64,000 bases of DNA from Bradyrhizobium sp. SSBR45G (lineage in GTDB: Bacteria > Pseudomonadota > Alphaproteobacteria > Rhizobiales > Xanthobacteraceae). Position numbers and translations under genes: made by a program. Location: positions 32,287-96,286 of the forward strand of contig NZ_BSCT01000033.1 in assembly GCF_030159255.1 (NCBI RefSeq), written 5' to 3'. Position 1 is the first letter of the stretch; each line of letters opens with the position of its first letter. Shown here piece by piece: positions 16,499 to 23,971 of this stretch. The notes below the pieces were generated by a model that saw only the letters and a list, made by a program, of their open reading frames with translations, was not told where the DNA came from and searched no databases.

Positions 16499-16716
16499 TC
16501 GGGCTCGTGCTCTGGCTCGTCGTCCTCCTTGCCGTCGTGCTGGTGTGGGTGTTCTTCCGCCAGGGCGGCTACAAGCGCGACGCGCTCTCGGCGCCGCCCG
16601 GCCCGGACTGGGTCAGGACCGAGGAACGCTTCGTCGATCCCACCAGCGGCGAGACGCTGGACGTGTGGTTTCATCCGCGGACCGGCGAGCGGGCGTATGT
16701 GAGGGCGGGGCGGTAG
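16495..16716 (+). CDS. Small single-pass membrane protein
   Basis: 73 residues: one N-terminal membrane helix (IGLVLWLVVLLAVVLVWVFF) and a short polar tail containing RFVDPTSGETLDVWFHPRTGERAYV. The start codon overlaps the YbjQ stop, so it is translationally coupled. The tail is a compact conserved-looking beta motif, but I do not recognise it. The tight coupling suggests it anchors or partners the YbjQ protein. Confidence 0.65.
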   Translation: MIGLVLWLVVLLAVVLVWVFFRQGGYKRDALSAPPGPDWVRTEERFVDPTSGETLDVWFHPRTGERAYVRAGR

Positions 16717-16719
16717 GCG

Positions 16720-17067
16720 TTAGAACCAGCCGCCCAGCATCAGGGCCAGAACCGGCAACTCTCCAGGCTTGTTGCGCCTATGATTGACGATGGCGGCGCA
16801 TTCGAGAAGCGCCCGATACTGCTCCGGACAGCGCTGCTGCAAGTCGTCGGCGTGATCGACGCGGAGGATGAGAACGTCGCCTTGGGCCACCGTTATCGCG
16901 CTCAACCCGCTGTCGGGATCATCGACATAGGTCATGCAATCGATCCAGGCGTTCATGTTGCATCCGTAGAAATCGGGGAAGCCCAGAGCCTCCTGAAACA
17001 CACGGTGGAAACTGTCCCAGTCGCGAATGCGGTCGGTGGGGATGTTAACGATGGTCGCTTGTGACAT
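16720..17067 (-). CDS. Barstar family protein (ribonuclease inhibitor-like), orphan
   Basis: 115 residues with the barstar fold signature: DRIRDWDSFHRVFQEALGFP, then FYGCNMNAWIDCMTYVDDP, and a C-terminal beta strand. In Bacillus, barstar blocks the RNase barnase; in proteobacteria, solitary barstar-like genes are common and may neutralise foreign ribonuclease toxins. No barnase-like ORF is adjacent. I start at the second in-frame ATG (MSQATIVNIPTDR), where the domain begins; an upstream ATG at 17103 is possible. It is divergent from the PhzF gene. Confidence 0.82.
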   Translation of the reverse strand: MSQATIVNIPTDRIRDWDSFHRVFQEALGFPDFYGCNMNAWIDCMTYVDDPDSGLSAITVAQGDVLILRVDHADDLQQRCPEQYRALLECAAIVNHRRNKPGELPVLALMLGGWF

Positions 17068-17166
17068 AGCACGCCCTGATTTCGTGGCACTCTTCGCTTG
17101 CATGGAGTTGAAGTAAAGGCTTGCTCGGCCAAGAATGCTTCACGAGAATGTATCACCAGAGGCCCC

Positions 17167-18000
17167 ATGATCATCCAGCACATCGCAGCCTTCACCGACG
17201 GATCACGCGGCGGCAATCCGGCGGGTGTCGTCCTTTGCGAGGCGCTGCCCGAGGCCGCCACCATGCAGGCGATGGCGGCTGACATCGGCTATTCGGAAAC
17301 GGCGTTCGCGGCGCCGGCCGGGGAGTCATGGCGGGTGCGCTATTTCGCGCCGCAGGCCGAGGTGGATTTCTGCGGCCATGCGACCATTGCGCTGGGCGCC
17401 GCGCTCGCCAGGCATCAAGCCTCCGGTACGTTTGCGCTCACGCTCAATCATGCCGACATCACCGTCGATGGCCTTCATTCCCCGACGGAGTGGAGCGCTG
17501 CGTTCCGCTCGCCGCCGACGCTGACGCGCGCGCTGACATCTGCTGACCTCGACGAAGTTCTTGACCTGTTCGGACTGTCGCAAGACGACCTCGATCCGCG
17601 TATCCCGCCCGTCATCGCCCATGCCGGGATGGATCACCCGATCATTGCGCTGCGCGACCGCGGCCGCCTCGCTGCCATCAGGTACGACTTCGCCAGAGGC
17701 GAGGCGCTCGCGCAGCGCGAGCGCTACTGCACCTTCGCCCTCCTGCACGCCGAGACGCCGCAACTGTTCCACGCGCGCAACCCGTTTCCGTTCGGCGGCG
17801 TCTACGAGGACCCGGCGACGGGCGCTGCCGCTGCGGCGCTCGCCGGCCATCTGCGCGAACTCGGTTGGCCGACCGCGGAGCCGATCGTGATCCGGCAGGG
17901 CGAGGATATGGGCGTGCCCTGCGGCCTAAGGATCGATCTCGACGGGCCGGCCGGCGCGCCAGTCAGGGTGTCCGGCAGCGTGCGCGAGATCCCCGTGTGA
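17167..18000 (+). CDS. PhzF family isomerase-like protein
   Basis: 277 residues in two similar halves (diaminopimelate-epimerase fold). The N-terminal IIQHIAAFTDGSRGGNPAGVV and DIGYSETAFA carry the conserved catalytic-glutamate region, and FCGHATIALGAALA and YEDPATGAAAAALAGHLRE are the two glycine-rich lids. PhzF itself acts in phenazine synthesis, but no phenazine genes are present, so this is one of the many general-family members of unknown substrate. The ATG at 17167 begins the domain. Confidence 0.9.
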   Translation: MIIQHIAAFTDGSRGGNPAGVVLCEALPEAATMQAMAADIGYSETAFAAPAGESWRVRYFAPQAEVDFCGHATIALGAALARHQASGTFALTLNHADITVDGLHSPTEWSAAFRSPPTLTRALTSADLDEVLDLFGLSQDDLDPRIPPVIAHAGMDHPIIALRDRGRLAAIRYDFARGEALAQRERYCTFALLHAETPQLFHARNPFPFGGVYEDPATGAAAAALAGHLRELGWPTAEPIVIRQGEDMGVPCGLRIDLDGPAGAPVRVSGSVREIPV

Positions 18001-18105
18001 TCTGATCCGGGATGCCGGCGCAGGGCCGCCGTGCACCGGGTTTGCAACGAGGGCGCGGCGCGCCTTCCGTCGAGGTACGGCCGGGTCGTGACGAAAGAGG
18101 ACAAC

Positions 18106-18681
18106 ATGCCACCGCAAGACGCGCTGGTGATCGTTCTGATCAGCGGCAGCCTGCGCGCCCGCTCGGCCAGCAGCGCAGCGATCGCGACCGCGGCCGAGCT
18201 CGCGCCAGCCGGTGTCGCGCCGGCGATCTATGCGGGGTTCGGCGAGCTGCCGCATTTCAATCCCGACCACGATCGTGATCCGCTGCCCGAGCAGGTCGTG
18301 CGACTGCGCGACCTGCTCGGGCGCGCCCGGGCGATCATGCTCTCGACCCCCGAATATGCCGGCTCGCTGCCGGGCAGCTTCAAGAACATGATCGACTGGA
18401 CCGTCAGCGCCGGCAGCCTCTATCAGCGCCCGGTGGGGTGGATCAATCCCTCGGCCCATGGCGGCGCGCAGGACGCCCATGCCGACCTGCGCACCGTGCT
18501 GGAGCGTGCCGGCGCGACGATCGTCGAGGAGGCCTGCGTCGCCGTACCGCTGCCGCCGGCGGCCTTGACCACCGATGGCCGCGTTGCCCCGCCTGAGATT
18601 CGCACTGTCATCGCCGGCGCGATGACCGCGCTGGCGCGCGCGGCAGCAGCGCGTGATGAGACCACGAACGCGTCATCCTAG
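18106..18681 (+). CDS. NADPH-dependent FMN reductase-like flavoprotein
   Basis: 191 residues with a flavodoxin-like fold: the phosphate-binding loop LISGSLRARSASSAA near the N-terminus and the flavin-contact motif STPEYAGSLPGSFKNMIDW in the middle. Relatives reduce quinones, chromate or azo dyes using NAD(P)H. AAAGAGGA precedes the ATG at 18106, which decides the start over the longer frame. It follows the PhzF gene by about 100 bases on the same strand. Confidence 0.9.
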   Translation: MPPQDALVIVLISGSLRARSASSAAIATAAELAPAGVAPAIYAGFGELPHFNPDHDRDPLPEQVVRLRDLLGRARAIMLSTPEYAGSLPGSFKNMIDWTVSAGSLYQRPVGWINPSAHGGAQDAHADLRTVLERAGATIVEEACVAVPLPPAALTTDGRVAPPEIRTVIAGAMTALARAAAARDETTNASS

Positions 18682-18736
18682 CCGTCATCACGCCGGCGAG
18701 GAGCCCCGACCGATTTTTCCGCCGACACCAGGACTC

Positions 18737-19192
18737 TCATGCAGGAGGGGCGGCCTTCGCATCGGCTTCGGCGAACACCGCCTTGGCTGCGAACAGGCCG
18801 TTGAGCGCGGCGGGAAAGCCGGCATAGACCGCCATCTGCATCATCACCTCGGTGATCTCCTCGCGGCTGAGACCGACGTTGAGCCCGGCATGGATGTGCA
18901 CCTGGAGCTGCGGGCTGGCGTTGCCGAGCGCCGTCAGTGCCGCGATGGTCGCGATCTCGCGGCTGCGCAGGTCGAGGCCGGGGCGGGAATAGATGTCGCC
19001 GAACGGAAACTCGATGATGTAGGTCGCGAAGTCAGGCGCGATGTCGGCGAGCGACGCGATCACATTGTGTCCGGCGTCGCCGTCGATTCTATCGAGCGCG
19101 CGCCGGCCGCGCGCCAGCCGGTCGTGCTCGTCGATCGCGCCGGTCTTCGTCGTGCCCGCCGTCGGGGATGGGCTCGGAATGGATTGCGTCAT
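18737..19192 (-). CDS. Carboxymuconolactone decarboxylase (AhpD-like) family protein
   Basis: 151 residues, all-helical. Family motifs include FPFGDIYSRPGLDLRSREIATIAALTALG and HIHAGLNVGLSREEITEVMMQM. The CxxC of true AhpD is absent; the family's conserved Glu/His region is kept, so this resembles the PcaC-like branch rather than a peroxiredoxin partner. The ATG at 19190-19192 lies 104 bases inside the upstream merR gene. The pair is probably one operon with MerR control. Confidence 0.87.
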   Translation of the reverse strand: MTQSIPSPSPTAGTTKTGAIDEHDRLARGRRALDRIDGDAGHNVIASLADIAPDFATYIIEFPFGDIYSRPGLDLRSREIATIAALTALGNASPQLQVHIHAGLNVGLSREEITEVMMQMAVYAGFPAALNGLFAAKAVFAEADAKAAPPA

Positions 19193-19556
19193 GATCACTC
19201 GTCCTCTCGCTGCTGCCGGTATAGCCGGCGATCTTGCCGTCGAGAACGAGAAGGCAATCCTGCAACGTGGCGACCCGCGCCCGGACCGCGTCACGATGGC
19301 GCTCCAACAGCCGGCGCCGCTCCGGCTCGCTGGCGGCGCCGCCTGCCCGCAGTTCAGCATAGCGCAGCATGTCCCGGATCGGCATTCCCGTGGCCTTGAG
19401 GCGGCCGAGGAATTCGATCCAGGACAGGATCGATGCGTCGTAGTCCCGCTGGCGGGCATGATCGCGACCGGCCCTGGGCAGCAGCCCGATCCGCTCGTAG
19501 TAGCGGATCGTGTGGGCCGTCAGCCCCGACTGTCTGGCCAGCTCGCCGATCTTCAT
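19089..19556 (-). CDS. MerR family transcriptional regulator
   Basis: 155 residues. Helix-turn-helix and wing at the N-terminus (MKIGELARQSGLTAHTIRYYERIGLLP), then a dimerisation helix ending KIAGYTGSS. Effector-binding cysteines of metal-sensing MerR proteins are not evident, so it is probably of the small-organic or redox-responsive type (similar starts occur in CMD- and aldo-keto-reductase-linked MerR proteins). The last ~35 residues are arginine/aspartate-rich and overlap the start of the CMD gene out of frame; that tail looks like read-through rather than conserved protein. Confidence 0.88.
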   Translation of the reverse strand: MKIGELARQSGLTAHTIRYYERIGLLPRAGRDHARQRDYDASILSWIEFLGRLKATGMPIRDMLRYAELRAGGAASEPERRRLLERHRDAVRARVATLQDCLLVLDGKIAGYTGSSERTSDHDAIHSEPIPDGGHDEDRRDRRARPAGARPARAR

Positions 19557-19627
19557 GCTTGCCTCATCTCATTCACGACGCCAGGCAGGCTACGGGTTCG
19601 AGCGCGCTCTAAGTCAAGCGTCAATCA

Positions 19628-20386
19628 TCACGCGCCGTTCCGGCGCGCCCGCGCCCACACCGCGAAGGCCACGATCAGCGCGGCAGCCAGCGCAAACCAC
19701 GTGATCGCGTATTGCATGTGCTCGTCGCGCAGATGCGGCGACAGCGGGCCTGGCTTGGGGATGCCGTTGTCCGGCACCGGCGTTTCCAGATCGATGTAGA
19801 ACGGCGCGACCTCGCCCCAACCGAGCGTCCTGGCCATGGCGTGATGATCCCTGGTGAACCACAGGCGCTTGTCGCGGTTCTCGGCGGCGGTGAGCAGGCC
19901 CGCAGCTTCGGGGAAGCGCAGATAGCCGGTGATGGTCACCGGCTCGCCGGTGACCAGCTTGGCGGCGGCGCGATCCTGAACGCTGCGCTCCTGCATGGTG
20001 TTGGCGACGAAGCCGGCATCGATCACCACCGTTTCACCCGATCCGAGCCGCGCCGGCAGGAAGGCCCAGGTGCCGGGGCCGGAGACGTCCTCGCGCACGG
20101 CGGAGCCGGCGCTGTAGACCATGGCGTCCGGCAGCTTGGCGTAAGCAGCGGTGAAGCTGACGCGGCGGAATTCGTCGCGCTCCGGCGTCAGCGCGCGCCA
20201 TTCGCTTGGAGGCGGCAGCGGCGCTGGCGCAGCCGCGACGCGATCGGTGAGGGCTGCGATCAGCGCGTGCTTCGCGGCGCGGCGCTGCAGCTGCCAGACG
20301 CCGAGGCCGATGAACAGCGCGACCATCAGGACCGTGAACGCGGCGAAGGCGCGGGAGGAGGTTTTGCGGCTGGGCGCACTCGTCAT
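19628..20386 (-). CDS. SURF1 family cytochrome oxidase assembly factor
   Basis: 252 residues with the SURF1 topology: an N-terminal membrane helix (FAAFTVLMVALFIGLGVWQLQRR), a large periplasmic domain and a C-terminal helix (YAITWFALAAALIVAFAVWA). SURF1 delivers or stabilises haem a in subunit I of aa3 oxidase. The conserved GxWQLxR motif right after the first helix is present. It is the last gene of the cta cluster. Confidence 0.93.
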   Translation of the reverse strand: MTSAPSRKTSSRAFAAFTVLMVALFIGLGVWQLQRRAAKHALIAALTDRVAAAPAPLPPPSEWRALTPERDEFRRVSFTAAYAKLPDAMVYSAGSAVREDVSGPGTWAFLPARLGSGETVVIDAGFVANTMQERSVQDRAAAKLVTGEPVTITGYLRFPEAAGLLTAAENRDKRLWFTRDHHAMARTLGWGEVAPFYIDLETPVPDNGIPKPGPLSPHLRDEHMQYAITWFALAAALIVAFAVWARARRNGA

Positions 20387-20430
20387 CGCGGAGTTGCCCG
20401 CGAGTTCATCGACTCTCGGCCGGCGCGGAC

Positions 20431-20469
20431 GGTGTGCCCCCCTCCCCCTTGCGGGGAGGGGGGCGCACC
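20431..20469 (-). repeat. GC-rich hairpin repeat between SURF1 and DUF983 genes
   Basis: Arms 20431-20447 and 20453-20469 pair almost perfectly (CCCCTCCCC / GGGGAGGGG core). Similar units occur at 36048-36075 and 55449-55603. Sitting between two co-directional genes, it could stabilise or attenuate the transcript. Confidence 0.65.
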
Positions 20470-20513
20470 TTCAACGCCGCGTAGATGGTCGGCTCGAACG
20501 CGCATGCTCCGCC

Positions 20514-20903
20514 TCATTGCGGCGTCTTGTCCACCAATCGTCCCGGCGCAGCCTTGTGGTGGAATTGCAGGGCGATCAGCAGCGACTTCATGGCGCGGAG
20601 CGGGAGCAGCGTCGTCACCAGGATCAATGGTCCCCACAGCGCGGCGTGGACCCAGAACGGCGGCTGGTACTTGACCTCGACGATCAGGGCGGCGCCGACC
20701 ACGATGGCGCCGGCGAGCATCATGATGAAGATCGCCGGGCCGTCGCCGGTGTCGATGAAGGCATAGTCCAGGTCGCAGGACTCGCAGCGCTTGCGCAGAT
20801 TGAGGAAGCCCTCGAACAGCTTGCCCCGGCCGCAGCGCGGACAGCGGCAGGCGAGCCCGCGCAGCACGGTCTGGGCCAGGGAGACGGGCGGATGAGCGGT
20901 CAT
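20514..20903 (-). CDS. DUF983 membrane protein with zinc-ribbon
   Basis: 129 residues. An N-terminal four-cysteine ribbon (CRCPRCGRGKLF ... RCESCDLDY) is followed by two membrane helices (IFIMMLAGAIVVGAALIVEV and ALWGPLILVTTLLPLRAMKSLL). DUF983 genes are regular members of alphaproteobacterial cta clusters between subunit III and SURF1, implying a role in oxidase maturation, perhaps metal handling. The ATG at 20901-20903 is chosen because the ribbon follows soon after and the upstream extension is not protein-like. Confidence 0.88.
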   Translation of the reverse strand: MTAHPPVSLAQTVLRGLACRCPRCGRGKLFEGFLNLRKRCESCDLDYAFIDTGDGPAIFIMMLAGAIVVGAALIVEVKYQPPFWVHAALWGPLILVTTLLPLRAMKSLLIALQFHHKAAPGRLVDKTPQ

Positions 20904-21064
20904 GATGTTTGCCCCAGGGCTGCCGGACGCAACGCCTCGTGGTGATGGAACCGGAGGCCACGAAAGCAGATCACGTTGGATCGGCCGGCGGTGCCCCAAC
21001 GAAAAAGGGCGACCCGGCGGCCGCCCTCATCGTAACACGTTCGACGGAATTCGCGCGTGCCGCT

Positions 21065-21922
21065 TTAGTGCGCGCCGTGCGCCATCGCCTCGGCGCCGTG
21101 GCCCCAGACGTAGATGCAGATGAACAGGAACAGCCACACCACGTCGACGAAGTGCCAGTACCAGGCGGCGAACTCGAAGCCGAGATGCTGCTTCGGCGTG
21201 AAGTGGCCGGCATAGGCGCGGATCAGGCAGACTAGCAGGAAGATGGTGCCGACCAGCACGTGGAAGCCGTGGAAGCCGGTCGCCATGAAGAAGGTCGCGC
21301 CGTAGACGTGGCCGGCGAACGAGAACGTCGCGTGGCTGTACTCGTAGGCCTGCACGCAGGTGAAGGTCGCGCCGAGCAGGACGGTGAGGATCAGGCCGTA
21401 TTTCAGGCCCTTGCGGTCGCCCTCGAGCAGCGCGTGGTGCGCCCAGGTCACCGTGGTGCCCGAGGTCAGCAGGATCAGCGTGTTGAGCAGCGGCAGGTGC
21501 CAGGGATCGAAGGTCTCGATGCCCTTCGGCGGCCAGACGCCGCCGAACAGCGCGTCGCGGGTGGCCTGCACCTCGAAGTTCGGGAACAAGGCGGCGTTGA
21601 AATAGGCCCAGAACCAGGCGACGAAGAACATCACCTCGGAGGCTATGAACAGGATCATGCCGTAGCGGTGATGCAGCTGCACCACGCGGGTGTGGTCGCC
21701 CTTGTACTGGGCTTCCTTGATGACGTCGCCCCACCAGCTCGCCATGGTGTAGAGCACGCCGATGGTGCCGATGCCGAACACGATCGGCGCCGCGCCGAAC
21801 ATCTTGTGCATCCAGCCGATCGCGCCGAACGCCATGATGAAAGCCGAGACCGAGCCGACGAACGGCCACGGGCTCGGGTCGACGAGATGGTAGTCGTGAT
21901 GCTTGGCGTGCGCCTCAGCCAT
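21065..21922 (-). CDS. ctaE: Cytochrome c oxidase subunit III
   Basis: 285 residues, seven membrane helices. Conserved stretches include HDYHLVDPSPWPFVGS at the start, RYGMILFIASEVMFFVAWFWAYF (with the carboxylate of the subunit III proton-antenna region), and ATGFHGFHVLVGTIFLLVCL and FEFAAWYWHFVDVVWLFLF at the end. It is part of the inner-membrane aa3 terminal oxidase. It is followed by DUF983 on the same strand. Confidence 0.96.
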   Translation of the reverse strand: MAEAHAKHHDYHLVDPSPWPFVGSVSAFIMAFGAIGWMHKMFGAAPIVFGIGTIGVLYTMASWWGDVIKEAQYKGDHTRVVQLHHRYGMILFIASEVMFFVAWFWAYFNAALFPNFEVQATRDALFGGVWPPKGIETFDPWHLPLLNTLILLTSGTTVTWAHHALLEGDRKGLKYGLILTVLLGATFTCVQAYEYSHATFSFAGHVYGATFFMATGFHGFHVLVGTIFLLVCLIRAYAGHFTPKQHLGFEFAAWYWHFVDVVWLFLFICIYVWGHGAEAMAHGAH

Positions 21923-22009
21923 GGCAAGTCTCTCCCCAGATCGATGCCGGTCGCCCCGGCACGTCGTCATTCAACAGTGATGGTCTCCGCATCCCGGAAG
22001 TCCGCGCCA

Positions 22010-22657
22010 TCACAGATTGCCCCGCGGCTTGTCCGGCTCGCCCGCGGCCACCGGCTTGGCAGCATCGCGGATGGGATAGAAGGTGTAGGACAGCGTGATC
22101 GTCTTCAGCGAATCGTTCTCTGGATCGGCCGTGATCGCCGGATCGACATAGAACACGACCGGCATCTCGCGGGTCTCGCCCGGGGCCATGGTCTGCTCGG
22201 TGAAGCAGAAGCAGTTGATCTTCTGGAAATAGGAGCCCGAGGTCAGCGGCGTCACGTTGTAGGCGGCCTGCGCCATCGTGGTGCGCGCCGACTGGTTGGT
22301 GACGGTGTAGTAGACCGTGACCACCTCGCCAATCGCAACCTCGATCTCGGTCTTTTCCGGCTCGAACTTCCAGGGCAGGCCGCCGGCGACGTTGGCGTCG
22401 AACCGCACCGCCATCCGGCGCGCCAGCGGCGCACCCGACGGCGCATGGGTCGCCACCTGCGTGGTGCCGTTGAAGCCGGTGGCGCGGCAGAACCAGTTGT
22501 AGAACGGCACGGCCGCATAGGAAGCGCCGACCATCAGCACCACGACGGCGCCGCAGATGCCGCCGACCAGCGCATCGCGGCCGACGCCACGGCGCGGCGC
22601 GGCGGCGCCCTGGGCGACCTGCGCGTGCGTCGGAACGGTCTGGTCGGCTTTGTCCAT
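22010..22657 (-). CDS. ctaG: Cytochrome c oxidase assembly protein Cox11/CtaG (copper chaperone)
   Basis: 215 residues. One N-terminal membrane helix (ALVGGICGAVVVLMVGASYAAVPFYNWFCRATGF) anchors a periplasmic immunoglobulin-like copper domain with the CxCF motif (KINCFCFTEQ). It inserts CuB into subunit I. I start at MDKADQ (22655-22657); an in-frame ATG at 22685-22687 directly abuts the stop of the small upstream gene but has no ribosome-binding site. Confidence 0.94.
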   Translation of the reverse strand: MDKADQTVPTHAQVAQGAAAPRRGVGRDALVGGICGAVVVLMVGASYAAVPFYNWFCRATGFNGTTQVATHAPSGAPLARRMAVRFDANVAGGLPWKFEPEKTEIEVAIGEVVTVYYTVTNQSARTTMAQAAYNVTPLTSGSYFQKINCFCFTEQTMAPGETREMPVVFYVDPAITADPENDSLKTITLSYTFYPIRDAAKPVAAGEPDKPRGNL

Positions 22658-22687
22658 GATCTCGGCCTGCCTCACACCATCCTGCAT

Positions 22688-22864
22688 CTACATCGGCCGT
22701 TTCAGCACCACCGGTCCCTTGACCATGGTGACGGCGAAGAACAGCACCACCAGCACGCCGAGCGCCAGCGCGATCGCAATCGAGCGGCGGCGCCGGCTGC
22801 GCAGCTGCGCCTCGGTGAGGACGATGCCCTCGGGCTCATTCGGATCGGCCATTGCGGTTGCCAT
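22688..22864 (-). CDS. Small membrane protein of the cta cluster (CoxF-like)
   Basis: 58 residues, too short to be noticed easily: MATAMADPNEPEGIVL, a basic patch (LRSRRRRS), then one membrane helix (IAIALALGVLVVLFFAVTMV) and a short tail. It lies exactly between ctaB and ctaG with tight spacing (21 bases after ctaB; its stop touches the first possible ctaG ATG). A small single-helix protein at this place is a recurring feature of alphaproteobacterial oxidase clusters and is called CoxF in some; the function is undefined. Confidence 0.8.
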   Translation of the reverse strand: MATAMADPNEPEGIVLTEAQLRSRRRRSIAIALALGVLVVLFFAVTMVKGPVVLKRPM

Positions 22865-22885
22865 GCTTTCCTGCCCCGCGCTTCG

Positions 22886-23824
22886 TTACCAGATCAGCGG
22901 CGCGATCATGCGCGCGATGGCCTCGAGCCCGAGCGTCGCGAACAGCGCGAACAGATACAGGATGGAGAACGCGAACAGCTTGCGGTTGGCGCGCAGCGAG
23001 GCCGAGCGCTCACGCTTGCGGAACACCTCGATCGCGAGCCACAGCATGCCGGCGCCAAGCGCCAGCGAGACGATGCCGTAGACGGCGTCGAAATAGCCGA
23101 GCGGCCAGGGCGCCAGCGCGACCGCCACCAGCACGATGGTGTAGAGCAGGATCTGCAGCCGGGTCGCATCGGGACCGGCGACCACGGGCAGCATCGGCAC
23201 GCCGGCGCGGGCGTAATCGTCGGTGCGGAACAGCGCCAGGGCCCAGAAATGCGGCGGGGTCCAGAAGAAGATGATCAGGAACAGCCAGAGCGGCTCCGGC
23301 GCGATCGATCCGGTGGCCGCGGCCCAGGCCACCACCGGCGGCAGCGCGCCGGCGGCGCCGCCGATCACGATGTTCTGCGCGGTCCAGCGCTTCAGCCACA
23401 GCGTGTAGATCACGACGTAGAAGAAGATCGTGAAGGCGAGCAGCGCGCCGGCGAACCAGTTGACGAGGATGCCGAGCGTCAGCACCGAGAAGAACGACAG
23501 CGTGATGCCGAAGGCGAGCGCCTCCTGGCGGGTCACGCGCCCCCGCGGGATCGGGCGGTTGGCGGTGCGCGACATCAGCGAATCGATGTCGCCTTCCAGC
23601 GCCATGTTGAGCGCGCCAGAGGCGCCGGCGCCGACCGCGATTGCCAGCAGCGAGGTGATCGCGAGCACCGGATGGAAATGGCCGGGGGCGATCAAGAGAC
23701 CGATCAGCGCCGTGAAGATCACGAGCGACATCACCCGCGGCTTCAGCAGCGCGAGATAGTCACCGACATCGGCCTCGGAAATCCGCGGGCCGACGGCGAT
23801 GGCGTTCTGATCAATGACCGACAC
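22886..23824 (-). CDS. ctaB: Protoheme IX farnesyltransferase (haem O synthase)
   Basis: 312 residues with about nine membrane helices, a UbiA-family prenyltransferase. It makes haem O, the precursor of haem A, for the oxidase. The polyprenyl-diphosphate/Mg site is the DxxxD-type motif in EGDIDSLMSRTANRPIPRG, and a second acidic loop lies near FFWTPPHFWALALFRTDDYARAGVPM. I use a GTG start at 23822-23824 (V-S-V-I-D-Q-N); a TTG six codons earlier is less likely. Confidence 0.95.
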   Translation of the reverse strand: MSVIDQNAIAVGPRISEADVGDYLALLKPRVMSLVIFTALIGLLIAPGHFHPVLAITSLLAIAVGAGASGALNMALEGDIDSLMSRTANRPIPRGRVTRQEALAFGITLSFFSVLTLGILVNWFAGALLAFTIFFYVVIYTLWLKRWTAQNIVIGGAAGALPPVVAWAAATGSIAPEPLWLFLIIFFWTPPHFWALALFRTDDYARAGVPMLPVVAGPDATRLQILLYTIVLVAVALAPWPLGYFDAVYGIVSLALGAGMLWLAIEVFRKRERSASLRANRKLFAFSILYLFALFATLGLEAIARMIAPLIW

Positions 23825-23971
23825 GGCGAATCCAGACTTCAATTCAAAGGAGCTGAACCAATGCGCTACAGCACTTTGGCTTCGGATATCCGGTCGGTGC
23901 GCCGCACGACGCGCCGGCCGGCAGATGTCGATGCGGCGCCGGAGCGGCGCCGCATCGGAGGCCGTCGGGGC

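Noticed and set aside
18737..19192. AhpD alkylhydroperoxidase
   Set aside because: The CxxC active site of AhpD is missing, so only the wider carboxymuconolactone decarboxylase family is supported.
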